Positions 44,845 to 55,048 of a stretch of 64,000 nucleotides of DNA are shown piece by piece. The position numbers and the translations under genes were made by a program. Source of the DNA: Galeruca laticollis (lineage: Eukaryota > Arthropoda > Insecta > Coleoptera > Chrysomelidae). The DNA lies in contig OY998176.1 in the NCBI GenBank assembly GCA_963921935.1, positions 82,376,960 to 82,440,959 on the forward strand, read 5' to 3'. Position 1 is the first letter of the stretch. The number at the start of each line of letters is the position of its first letter. A model generated the notes under the pieces. It was not told the DNA's origin and ran no database searches. It saw only the letters and a list, made by a program, of their open reading frames with translations.

Positions 44845-45122
44845 TACCCACTTTTCTTAAACTATGTCTATTTTCTAGTTTTCTACTTTATTCGAACAAA
44901 CGCTAGAAGCTTAGGCTAGATTCAAGTCGTTTTGGATGCTTTATCCTGAAAGTATTACATATGTATTTTCAGCTTGTATCTTTTCGGGTATTTCATAGGT
45001 AAACCACTTCAGGGAAACTGACGATGTGTAAAAGAAGAAACCTGGATTTTCACGAACAATACATCGACTTCTACTGTTTGTACGCAGGATCTCCATCATA
45101 GTGAAAAATCATATATATTCTT
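44845..45122. other. No gene seen
   Basis: Short spacer up to the Penelope-like target duplication. Confidence 0.4.
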
Positions 45123-45211
45123 AGTGTTTTAAATGAAACTCACTGTTTTTAGCTAATTCCACAATATAATAAAAATTGTTGAAAATTGTAAAAAATTGAC
45201 AATTGGTTCGA

Positions 45212-45372
45212 TAAATCCATAGGTCTGTTCCAACCGAAGTAATACCGTTTTATTACCGTAAATCTCAGTAACGCAGCAAATTTGATGTAAATTACACAGA
45301 CTTATTATATTCACTAATCAGCAGGTCAACTGGGTTTGTATCGTAATATTACGGTGTTGGTTGGAACAGACC
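45212..45372. mobile_element. 161-bp MITE in the 3' end of the Penelope-like element
   Basis: Begins GGTCTGTTCCAACCGAAGTA and ends with the complement GGTTGGAACAGACC. TA at 45210-45211 and 45373-45374. The uninterrupted sequence in the 20063-20732 arm (ATAAATCAATATCATCG, complement strand) confirms the insertion. Internal second-order pairing: GTAATACCGT with ACGGTGTT-like bases. Confidence 0.92.
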
Positions 45373-45648
45373 TAATATCATCGTCAGAATGACAGAAGTT
45401 ACATTTTATTTGATGCCTACCTGATGTTTATTAGTTATTTTTGGCTAGACCAAGAAGTGACCTTACTTGTGATTGACTTAATATATGTTAATAGAAAAAA
45501 GAAGAAGATGTGATATTACAAATATTGAAGCTTAGTTATTATTAGCCCTATGGTGATATCCTGGATATCATTTTTACAATTAAGATCAGTATAACTGTGC
45601 AATGATATAGAAAACCAGGAGAACTATATCTGCTGATCTTTACAATTA

Positions 45649-47142
45649 TCATTTAAGAAGACAGTTTATTAGTGGAGAACTCCCTAGATTTATCTGTTCA
45701 TTGACAACTTCATATTGTGGGTTTCTTAAATGTCCTCTAATTTCCAATTCTTCAAGGAAATCCAGTTCTTGTTTCTTTTCACAAATATACAGCACTTCTA
45801 GTTCTGTGTTAGGTGTCAATGAATGATTGGTGTCAAGTAGATGTTTTGCGTAGTGGGATTTATCTGGTTGTTTTAATCGGTATGCTCGTAAGTGTTCACT
45901 GTATCGGATTTCAAAATTTCTAAGGGTCTGACCCAAATAGACAGCATTACATTCTGGACATTTGAGTTTATATATACCCGATTTCTTTAATTTTGGTATA
46001 TTTGTTTTTACATTTAACAATTTTGTACTAACGTTACTTTCTGTTTTAAAAGAAATTGTTGTATTCGTTGCTAAAGATATTATCTTTGAAATATTATTAG
46101 AAATATTTCCTGCATATGTGATGGTTTTATAAGTTTTTATTTCATCACTTTGTTTAGGAAATATTAGTTGTAATGCCACTTTTTCCTCTTTTTTATTATT
46201 TAGCTTATTTCTCATATGTAATGGATAACCGTTGGATGTTGCTATTTGTCTGATTGTATTAATCTCTCTATCAAAATTACATTTGTTCATAGGAACTGAA
46301 AAAGCTCTATGTATCATTGACTTATATGCCGCTAGTTTATGTGACATGGGGTGATTGGAACAATATGGAATTGTCACATCAGTGTGTGTTGGTTTTCGGT
46401 AAATTGAATAATCAAGTACATTATTAAGTCTTTGAATTTTTAAATCAAGAAAATTGATAGAGCTATTTTCTTCAATTTCTAATGTAAATTTAATTTTTGG
46501 GTGTAAATTATTAATGTGGTTTAAAAAAACATCTAATTGTCGTTCACTACCCATAAAACAAGCTAATGTATCATCTACATATCTATACCAAAATAAAACA
46601 TTTTTCGAAATATTACTTTCAAAGATCTTTCTTTCTAAACTGTCCATAAAAATGTTTGCCAAAATAGGTGATATAAGGCTTCCCATTGGTAAATCTTCAT
46701 TTTGAATATATATCTTATTGTCAAAAGTGAAATAATTCTGATTAATACATACCTCAAGTAAATTAAGGATATCTGATATTATTTCTTGATTAATATTTTT
46801 ATCTTCTAGTAATTTTCTTACAAGTATTAGACATTCTTTAGGAGGAATTTTAGTGAACATATTAGTAACATCAAACGAAATAAGTTTATAGTTATCTTGC
46901 AAGTTGATTGCTTTCAACTTATTGATTAGTTCTATTGAATTTCTAATTGAGTACTGAGATGCATATCCGTAGCTATTGAGTATATTGTTAAGCCTCTTTG
47001 CCAATATATTATTAGGAGCATTAATATAAGAAACTACAGGTCTAATTGGTTTCGTTATTTTATGTAATTTAACGGTTCCATATAATTGTGGACAATGAGG
47101 ATTCTTATGTATGATATACCTCTTTTCGTAATCACTGAACAC
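45649..47142 (-). CDS. Penelope-like RT and GIY-YIG endonuclease (long open part)
   Basis: Open for 497 codons on the minus strand. RT motifs: ISFDVTNMFTKIPP (Asp near residue 91), LPMGSLISPILANIFM (151-166), YRYVDDTLACF (active site 188-191), INFLDLKIQR. Then a linker and the GIY-YIG nuclease: SGIYKLKCPECNAVYLGQT (388-406), R of RNFEIRY, Glu in ELDFLEELEIRGHLRNP. The RT copies element RNA and the nuclease nicks the target. The frame lacks the first RT motifs: 47143-47463 contains the start of RT (KSNKGNTTVIL) but in broken frames, so the protein as such is incomplete. The first ATG shown is not the native start. Confidence 0.85.
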   Translation of the reverse strand: MFSDYEKRYIIHKNPHCPQLYGTVKLHKITKPIRPVVSYINAPNNILAKRLNNILNSYGYASQYSIRNSIELINKLKAINLQDNYKLISFDVTNMFTKIPPKECLILVRKLLEDKNINQEIISDILNLLEVCINQNYFTFDNKIYIQNEDLPMGSLISPILANIFMDSLERKIFESNISKNVLFWYRYVDDTLACFMGSERQLDVFLNHINNLHPKIKFTLEIEENSSINFLDLKIQRLNNVLDYSIYRKPTHTDVTIPYCSNHPMSHKLAAYKSMIHRAFSVPMNKCNFDREINTIRQIATSNGYPLHMRNKLNNKKEEKVALQLIFPKQSDEIKTYKTITYAGNISNNISKIISLATNTTISFKTESNVSTKLLNVKTNIPKLKKSGIYKLKCPECNAVYLGQTLRNFEIRYSEHLRAYRLKQPDKSHYAKHLLDTNHSLTPNTELEVLYICEKKQELDFLEELEIRGHLRNPQYEVVNEQINLGSSPLINCLLK

Positions 47143-47463
47143 TGAACTATTAACAATATCCCTTACATTATTAGAAAACTTTTTTGTTGGGTCTACTTTA
47201 AGAACTTTTACATCGCTAGATTCTATAAAGATTATAATTTTCAGTTGTCAAAATGACAGTTGTGTTCCCCTTATTAGATTTTGTAACTGTTAGGTTATTA
47301 TCTTCTACTTTCTTGCATTTAAAACTGTAATGTCATTTTTTGTTTGACGTTTAACTTTTGAAGGTTCAATATTTTTGATTAAATTGGTAATTTTTAATTT
47401 CTCATAAAGAAAATTATTTGAATTAGATTTTAAAGCTATTTATGACTCTGTAGCTATAATTTG
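47143..47463 (-). pseudogene. Broken junction of the Penelope-like ORF
   Basis: After TNNI-stop (47464) the minus strand reads IALKSNSNNFLYEKLKITNL, IEPSKVKRQTKNDITVLNAR and LTVTKSNKGNTTVILTTENY in two frames with at least three stops. These are the residues that normally connect the N-terminal region to RT motif 1. This is what disables an otherwise complete element. Confidence 0.75.
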
Positions 47464-48075
47464 TTAAATATTATTCGTAAATTTTGGTGGTATGCTGTAC
47501 TTTAAACCTTTATTTAAAAATTCTAATTCACTATCTGTAAAATTAGTGTCTGAAAGGTTTTCAAATTGTGGTGCAAAGTGTGTTGGTATGTAGGTACTTA
47601 CAGTTTCATGATGTTTAGAGTATTGAATTTCATGTTGTGTGTGTTCAAGTTTCTGTAGCTTTTGTTCTTGTTTCTTAAATATCTTATGCTTCATCGTGCT
47701 GATACTTTCTCTAATTTTGTCATCTAAACAGTCGAATTCTACTGGATGTAACTGGAATGTGAGTTCTGAATGTACAACTTTTATGTAGTTGTCTAAGGAG
47801 TCCCTCACTTTGAACCATTTCTTACATTCTCCTTTTATCCAAACTCGTTGAGCACATTTTATAGCTTTTTGTGCTTGTGGTGTTTTAGTGTGACATTTTA
47901 TATTCACATAATTTGGTAGTACCTTTTTCCTAAGGCATTCTTGGTTAAACCAAATGTTTTGTGATGTTTTGTAACGTTTTTGTAGTAACTTCTGGTACAG
48001 TCGGGTCAAATCTTCTCTCGAAGATTTTTTAATGAAATTAACTGTCTCGACCCTTACTTCGTGGAATCTACTCAT
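47464..48075 (-). CDS. Penelope-like N-terminal region
   Basis: ATG 48075: MSRFHEVRVETVNFIKKSSR. 203 residues, lysine-rich, with likely coiled-coil (HKIFKKQEQKLQKLEHTQHE) and a conserved end FTDSELEFLNKGLKYSIPPK, a phrase that normally precedes RT in Penelope-like proteins (elements of the type LNKGLKY..P). It ends prematurely at TAA 47464. The same start sequence is found at 20733-20770. Confidence 0.75.
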   Translation of the reverse strand: MSRFHEVRVETVNFIKKSSREDLTRLYQKLLQKRYKTSQNIWFNQECLRKKVLPNYVNIKCHTKTPQAQKAIKCAQRVWIKGECKKWFKVRDSLDNYIKVVHSELTFQLHPVEFDCLDDKIRESISTMKHKIFKKQEQKLQKLEHTQHEIQYSKHHETVSTYIPTHFAPQFENLSDTNFTDSELEFLNKGLKYSIPPKFTNNI

Positions 48076-48111
48076 ATTAGTGCTTTAAATGAAATATATA
48101 AATATATTCTT

Positions 48112-48302
48112 GTTGGCAAATGAACATCTCCCATTGTATAGGAAAATGGTGCTAATTGAACTAACTGTGCTAGTGAACCTCTGGCTTACTTAATTTGTCC
48201 ACAACATATTTAACATGAAATGAAGTTTAACTGATCGATATTTCAGTATATCTAACTCCATTTGAACAGCTACTTGCTAAAGACGAAATCTAAATAGCAT
48301 AG
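48112..48302. other. No gene seen
   Basis: Spacer between the Penelope-like element and the tandem-monomer structure. Confidence 0.4.
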
Positions 48303-48329
48303 ATTAAAATAAACGGTTTTAAAGATTAA

Positions 48330-48900
48330 AACTAACATAAAATTGTTACTTGTCTACACTTCGGGGGATGTATCGTGCTAACAAACCGATATTTCTCCAA
48401 TATAATCAAAAAAGTAGTATATCTGGATTTATAGGACACGCTGTACTCGCTCTAGTCAACTGAAAATCAATAAAATACATCTGTGAGACAATATTCAATC
48501 ATAAAATTGGTCACTTGTATACACTTTGGAGGCTGTATCGTGCTAACAAACTAAAATTTCTCCTAAAATGACCAAAATGTCGTACTTAAAGTACTATAGC
48601 ACCTGTTGTACTGGCTCTGGTGAGCTGAAAATCAATAGGGTTCATCTGTGACATATCCCGAATAATATTAAATCATAAAATTGGTGACTTGTTGCACTCC
48701 GGAGGCTGTATCGTGCTAACAAACTGAAATTTCTATAAAAATGACAAAAATGTCGTACTTAAAGTACTATAGCACCTGTTGCACTAGCTCTGGTGAGCTG
48801 AAAATCAATAGGGTTGATCTGTGACATATCTCGAATAATATTAAATCATAAAATTTGGGATTTGTTGCACTCCGGAGGCGATATCGTGCTAAGAAGACAT
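48330..48900 (-). repeat. Tandem monomer block L (4 units, about 173 bp)
   Basis: The phrase TATCGTGCTAA(C/G)AA recurs at 48371, 48536, 48709 and 48882, i.e. steps of 165, 173 and 173. Monomers carry GTCGTACTTAAAGTACTATA, GTTGCACTCCGGAGGCTGTA and TCAATAGGGTTCATCTGTGA. Confidence 0.92.
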
Positions 48901-49075
48901 GTAACGAAAAGTGGCCGACGACAACGACGACGACATACACACCATTTTTTCGTGTTGTTCTTGATGAAAAACGTAAAAATAGCTCAATTTTTTTTCGAAA
49001 TTTCAACTTTTTTGTTGGTAAACCAATACTTTTCTCGCATATTAGATAGGTTGGGCGGAAAAGTAATATATTCCT

Positions 49076-51527
49076 GAGATAAATTACTAAATGATTGCTT
49101 GCATAATTATATCTGGATTTGGCGATAGCCATTCACAGTTTCAATAAAAGATTTAGTACATTCGTTAGAATTAATATGCATCCCTCTATATCTGCTCATT
49201 AAAAAATCCGTCTCAAAAATCTCATATTAAAAAAATAGAGTAAACAATAAAGTGCAAGTTTGCATTATCAATATCCAAATCCATACATAGCAGACAATAG
49301 GCATCACGATTGTTATGAGAAATATTTTGCCAAGCGATTGCTTTCACATGGGGAAATTTAATCCTCGAGAAGACGGTGGTTAATTACCATAAGCTCAGTT
49401 TAATAATGATTTAACCCCAATATTGCACGATCTAATGAGTCCCGGTAATTCGGACTTTACCGTGGATTTATACGGAACACAATAGAGGGTGTTGTTATTG
49501 CTATACAAAGACCTATGTTTACTTTAGAAGAGACGTTACGGCAGTCTAACAAATATTAGTTTTTGGTTAATAAATAATACTTACTGATGTTGCTGTTTCA
49601 ATATTATAGAATTCATTTAATATAAAAGTAGGAATTGTTTTTGTTATATATTGTAGGATCTATGATAGATTCTTAATTGAAAGATGATTTAAATGATATT
49701 GTTACCGTCTTAATTGTTCGGTACCAATTTCTCCAAGTTTCCTTGGATGGGACCCAGATAACGTATTATTATTTGGAACGATACTGGGCGATAAACAATT
49801 AGGACGTATGCGAACGGCACTCTTGTTTTGGTTGAAGAGCTAAGAGTCGTGGGTTTATTTGTGGAACGTTAAACAACCGGAAAGGTAATTAAAGGGCGCC
49901 AGAAATTTTAATTCACAGGAAATATTTCAAAAACTGCGATAAGCGAGAGACATTATAAAAGGTGAGGTATTTTTGGTAGTGTATCTATGGAGGTTTGGGA
50001 AGTACTCACTAAAACGCGGTTTATTATGTTAACCAGTTTATTAACAGGTTTTACCAGCGTCAGTGAACAAAACATCCAAAATATTTACAATATGGGTACA
50101 TGCATAACCTGGTACCGCAAACAAAATTATTATATACATAAAAACAATAAAACAAATTATCACTAAACACTACACGGTAATTGTTCGAGAAATAAATAGT
50201 CTCCAAGAAACAACAAATATACAACTCAAAATCATATACATACCCAAACGATAAATGTCGCAGAGTTTGCGAACTAAAAAATTAAATTATTAACGAAATT
50301 ATTTTCCGTTTATTCAAAAAAGAAAATGTAGGATATTAAATTATTAAATTACTTGGAAACAAAAAACACATAGGCTTTGTGAAAGTTATGTCAATATCGG
50401 GAAAATAATTTAATCTAGATTTGACGTGCACGCCGAATTTCCTAACGATTATTCTATAAAACATAAACAAAGGTTCTCTAAAACAATGGCAATATTAGTA
50501 ATCAATAAACTCGTTATCGTAATAAAATAGTTCTGACCGTATGGTTCTTTCGCTAAAGAAATAACGTGACACTAAATTAATCATTCCACCATCGACTAAG
50601 AACGGGTGTGATTACTCCAGGTAGGAGAGATACTAAATAATCATTTACGATACCAGAGTCCAATTGTTTCCATCCAATCACCACATTACTACTAAGGTGA
50701 AGATACTTGCATCAACGCCGGAGGCGTGGTTTTTCGAATAGGTCGATTTAAAAATATAGGATAGTAGGTACTTGTGATAAGTAATCTACCCTCACCGCGT
50801 GATGGAACAGATCACAGACACTCGGAAATCTTCGGTAATTTAATGTCGGTAATAAACACAATAAACATATACTTCGGTAATTTTAATTCGACGACTGAGC
50901 ACAGGAAATACCGATACTTTAGTACGATACGATACGATAACTTAATTTTGATAACTAAGAAAATCACCACCGCTTCGGTGAAGTAATCTTCGTAGACTCA
51001 ATATCGATAGCGGCACTGAATAATGATACGATAATTCACGCTGACACTACAAGAACTTTTTCAAATACTTGCGTTGAGAATCGGTCGCTGACTGACGAGA
51101 TTTTTGGGGATCGATAGCCTTTTTTTGAAATTCTTTCCGAAAAATAATTGTAAAATTAGTTCTAAAAAGCCATATAACAGCCATATAAAAAGAATCGGGC
51201 AGTGAGTGCACAAATTACGCTGTCTACCCAGAATTTCATAAAAGGTACCTTTCTTTTTCGAAAGTGATACTAAAACTACTGTGTCACCATCGCACATTTT
51301 TTAAGGGCGGTATTAAAAGTCCATTCAATTGTCACTTCGTTTAAATGAAAATCCCGATTCAGCCGTAATAAACCTTTTTCGGCGTTCAAAGATGTATTAT
51401 ACTCCGGTAATTTTATGTTTATTGGTCGTATGAAACGATCTTCTACACAGTCCGAAGAAAATATTGTTACGCCAGGGCCGCACTGGGATATAAGTTATTC
51501 GATTTCGTAGGGCGAAATATAAGAAAA
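49076..51527. other. Spacer between the inverted monomer blocks
   Basis: 2.45 kb with no recognised gene. Its base composition is less extreme than the flanks. The reading frame at 51061-51297 (minus, MCDGDTVVLVSLSKKKGTFY) is not recognised. A TGTTACGCCAGGG at about 51469 resembles an LTR start but has no partner. May be ordinary intron trapped between two insertions or the body of the composite element. Confidence 0.4.
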
Positions 51528-51689
51528 ATAATTACTTTTTCGCCCAACCTATCTAATATACGAGAAAATTATTGGTTTACAGACAAAAAAGTTGAAATTT
51601 TGACAAAAAAATTTATTATTTTTACTTTTTTCTTCAAGAACAACACGAAAAAATGTTTTTTAGAAAAAAAATCCTGTGTGTATGTCGTC

Positions 51690-52330
51690 GTCGGCCACTT
51701 TTCGTTACATGTCTTGTTAGCTCGATACAGCCTTCGGAGAGCAACAAATCACCAATTTTATGATTGGATATTGTTCAGAACATCTCACAAATGAACCCTA
51801 TTGATTTTCAGTTCACCGCAGCCAGTACAACAGGTGCTATAGTAACTTAAGTACGACATTTTTGTCATTTTTTGAGAATTTTCAGTTTGTTAGCACGATG
51901 CCGCCTCCAGCGTGTATATAAGTGACCCATTTTATGATTTAATATTGTTCATGGCGTCTTATAGATGAACCTTATTGATTTTTAGCTTACCAGAGCTAGT
52001 ACAACGGTGCTATGGTACCTGAAGTGCCACATTTTTGTCCTTTTTTGGAGAAATTTCGGGTTTAGTACGATACAGCTTTCGGAGTGTATACAAGTGGACA
52101 ATTTTATAATTAGATATTTTTCAAGGTGTCTCATTCAAGGTGTCTCACAGATGTACCCTATTGATATTCAGCTGACTATAGCGAGTACAGCGGGACTTAT
52201 AAATCCAGATATACTGCATTTTTGGTTACTTTTGGAGAAATTTCCGTTTGTTAACACGATACATCCCCCGAAGTGTATACAAGTGAAAATTTTTTGATAG
52301 AATATTAATCAGGGCATCTCACAGATGCGG
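51690..52330 (+). repeat. Tandem monomer block R1 (4 units)
   Basis: CGAT(A)CAGCC-type phrases at 51723, 51896, 52068 and 52257: steps of 173, 172 and 189. More diverged between units than block R2. Ends in GCGGAAAAGTTAGTTTTAAT followed at once by block R2. Confidence 0.92.
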
Positions 52331-52509
52331 AAAAGTTAGTTTTAATATTTAAAATCGTTTATTACTTTTCCGCCCAACCTATCTAATATGCGAGAATAGT
52401 ATTGGTTTACCCTAAAAAAAGTTATTTTTACGTTTTCCATTAACAGCAATACGAAAAAATGGTTTCTAGAAATAAAATCCTGTGTGTATGTCGTCGTCGT
52501 CGTTGTCGT

Positions 52510-53300
52510 CGGCCACTTTTTCTTACATGTCTTGTTAGCACGATACAGCCTCCGGAGTGCAATAAGTTATCAATTTTATGATCGAATATTGTTAAAGACA
52601 TGTCACAGATGAACCCTATTGATTTTCAGTTCACCAGAGCCAGTACAACGGGTGCTATGGTACTTGAAGTACGACATTTTGTCATTTTTTAAGAAACTTC
52701 AGTTTGTTAGCACGATACAACCTCCGGAGTTCAACAAGTCACCAATTTTATGATTGAATATTATTGGGGACATCTCACAGATGAACCCTATTGATTTTCA
52801 GCTCACCAGAACGAATACAACAGGTACTACAGTATTTTAAGTATGATATTTTTGTCATTTTGGAGAAGTTTCAGTTTGTTAGCACGATACAGCCTCCGGA
52901 GTATATACAAGTGACCAATTTCATGATTGGATATTATTCAGAGGGTCTCAAAGATAAACCCTATTGATATTCAGCTCACTAAAGCCAGTACAACGGGTGC
53001 TATGGTACTTGAAATACCAAACTTTTGTCATTTTAGAAGAATTTTCAGTTTGTTAGCACGATACAGCCTCCAGAGAGTCTACGATTCATCAATTTTATGA
53101 TTGAATATTGTTCAAGGTGACTCACAGATGTACCCTGTTGATTTTCAGTTGACTAGAGCGAGTACAGCGGGTCCTATAAATCCAGATATACTACATTTTT
53201 GGTTATTTTCGGATAAATTTCGGTTTGTTAGCACGATACATTCCCCGAACTGTATACAAGTAACAACTTTATGATAGAATATTGTTTAGGGCCACAGACG
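52510..53300 (+). repeat. Tandem monomer block R2 (5 units)
   Basis: TTAGCACGATACA(G/A)CCTCC at 52541, 52713, 52886, 53059 and 53233 (position of CGATA): steps 172, 173, 173 and 174. The first and last units differ from the inner ones, as in blocks L and R1, so the block structure is older than the split into three copies. Confidence 0.92.
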
Positions 53301-53496
53301 CGGAAAAGTTAGTTTTAATCTTTAAAACCGTTTATTTTTCTTATGAATTACTTAAAGTGACTTTGGTAAGTTATTTAATTAATACCTGCAAACTTACTGT
53401 AAAAGAGGTTCGGTCTAAAAATACGAGCAACAGCAGAAAAATTTGAAAAAATATCATAACAATATGGAAAGTCTACAGAACCGTAGTAACTCTTAC

Positions 53497-53670
53497 AAGC
53501 AGTAGATATTCTGGACGAGGAAGCAGGAGCAGTTCCATTATTCCATTCAGTATCAAGTACTTTAGGTTCCTCCATAGCTGAAATTTCAACAGATGGTTCT
53601 TCTACGGTTTGGTCGACTCGAGGAACTACTAAATTTGAATTTTTCAAATCACAATTTGTCATGCATTCAC
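53497..53670 (-). CDS. Candidate minus-strand exon, unknown protein
   Basis: On the minus strand, TTCTTCCTCTTAG is followed by an open stretch of 58 codons that ends at GTAAGAGT. It reads ECMTNCDLKNSNLVVPRVDQ, then TVEEPSVEISAMEEPKVLDT and EWNNGTAPASSSRISTA. Acceptor, donor and composition all look real, but no family is recognised. It could be an internal exon of a transposon gene, an exon of an unknown gene within the scro intron, or chance. The frame remains open beyond the donor to 53375. Confidence 0.3.
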
Positions 53671-53699
53671 CTAAGAGGAAGAAGATAATCATACTTGAT

Positions 53700-54394
53700 T
53701 ACAAGCCTAAATGGGATAGTATCAACCCGTAATGATGAAGTCACAGTTTCCGGGAAAAGTAGTTGTTTTTAACTTGAGAAAACGATCAAAATCCGGTTTA
53801 TTTATTTACACATTTTAAATTTATTTTAAAGATCGTATCTAATTTTACAATTAAGTACCAGCAAATTCACAAATGCTTCAAGATTCTCTTTATTTCCTTT
53901 ATGCTTCAACAAACTCTAAAATTATTTTATTCGTTTCCAAATCATAATCAACAAAACTCTTAAACAAGTAGGTACACACAGTTGGGAACACGGTTAGCAT
54001 TAATTTAATCATGACTGGTTGTAATTAAATTGTGATTAATTGGAAAAGCGGGGTGAAGTGTAAATTTGAAAGGGCTCTGCTTCTCTTGTGCTGAATTCTG
54101 CAGTTTAACAAATTATAATTCATGACCAAGAATATTTTGACGTCAAGTTAGAAGAAGCAAACTCAAATAAAATTTAGGTACCTAAAAAAAGGCTGATACG
54201 TGAATATGCATTGGCGGGCATTCGAAAATGCTTCCGCTAATAAAAATAAAAACATTGTATTTATAAGTTATAAACATTCGCGAATATTTACAATGACAGT
54301 TAATAATGAGCAGGAACCCCATAAATTCGCCATATTATACACATGCAAACTGGATTCTATTGAGTTAATTTTTTCCTGAATGTATAGATGTATA
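53700..54394. other. No gene seen
   Basis: AT-rich, nothing recognised. Confidence 0.45.
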
Positions 54395-55048
54395 GGGTGA
54401 CACAAATACTATATCTACTTATAATCTTTTTAAAATAAAAATAAGCTATAGCTAATCTCATTTTATTCCTTATTGAATTGAAAGTTTCAAATAATTGATG
54501 TACTGGCGTTCAGCCCTGTTTAAATATTGTTAGTGTCTGTTTAGACGGGCGTGCAAATTAGGATCCATTCAGTTCATACTACCAAAAATATAGATGATTA
54601 TTATGTATAGAAAATGCTTCATTCAATCAATACTTCCAAATTACATTACAAGGAAACGCTACATACGATTTATAGGTACTATCAAATCCCATAACAAAGA
54701 AAAAGACCCATCCGATTCAAACAATTAAAACACATTAGAAAGAAAGGGCACCATCCGAATTATACTATCGAAACGCATTACACGGAAAAGCCACATCTGG
54801 TTCGCTTGAGTTGTCAGAACTATAAAGCAAACAAAAAGCTTTTTTATCTGTATTACAGACCGGTTGAAAAACACAATGCTTTAAAATGAAACTGGGAAAC
54901 AAACACTCATTATTTAAACAGGGCGCTGAGCGCCAGTACATAGATTATTTGAAACTTTCAAATTAGTAAGGAATAAAGTGTAAATATGTAGCCATAGCTT
55001 AACTTTATTTTAAAAAGATTGTGAGTAGATATAGTATTTGTGTCACCC
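54395..55048. mobile_element. 654-bp MITE with about 130-bp inverted repeats
   Basis: GGGTGACACAAATACTATAT at 54395 matches the complement of ATATAGTATTTGTGTCACCC ending at 55048; homology extends over about 130 bases to TACTGGCG(T/C)TCAGC(G)CCCTGTTTAAA. The middle 390 bases do not code. Flanking bases show no clear duplication. Superfamily not assigned. Confidence 0.88.

Larger units (their letters stand above)
45123..48101 (-). mobile_element. Full-length Penelope-like element with TSD atatattctt
   Basis: The 10-mer ATATATTCTT stands at 45113-45122 and 48102-48111. On the minus strand the element begins a few tens of bases before ATGAGTAGATTCCACG (48075), runs through two reading frames and ends at TTTCATTTAAAACACTAA. 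It is about 90 percent similar or better to both arms of the 13372-20770 structure wherever they overlap. A 161-bp MITE interrupts its 3' untranslated region. Confidence 0.92.
48303..53337. mobile_element. Fold-back-like composite of 173-bp tandem monomers
   Basis: Outer ends AATAAACGGTTTTAAAGATT (48303) and its complement (to about 53337), followed inward by AAAACTAAC. Three blocks of the same organisation: one on the minus strand (48303-49075), two in tandem on the plus strand (51528-52363, 52364-53337), with a 2.45-kb unrelated spacer. Each block begins CTTTT(C)CGCCCAACCTATCTA, then a region with CGT-triplet microsatellite (GTATGTCGTCGTCG), then 4-5 monomers. Inverted repeats made of short tandem units resemble fold-back elements. 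No transposase is visible and I cannot name the family. Confidence 0.65.

Noticed and set aside
48767..49132. ORFs with runs of VVVVVG or RRQRRRH
   Set aside because: Translation of the CGT/ACG triplet microsatellite in the head of the 173-bp-monomer block.
51466..51520. LTR-like start TGTTACGCCAGGGCC
   Set aside because: No matching second LTR, no gag/pol reading frame and no primer-binding site in a consistent position.
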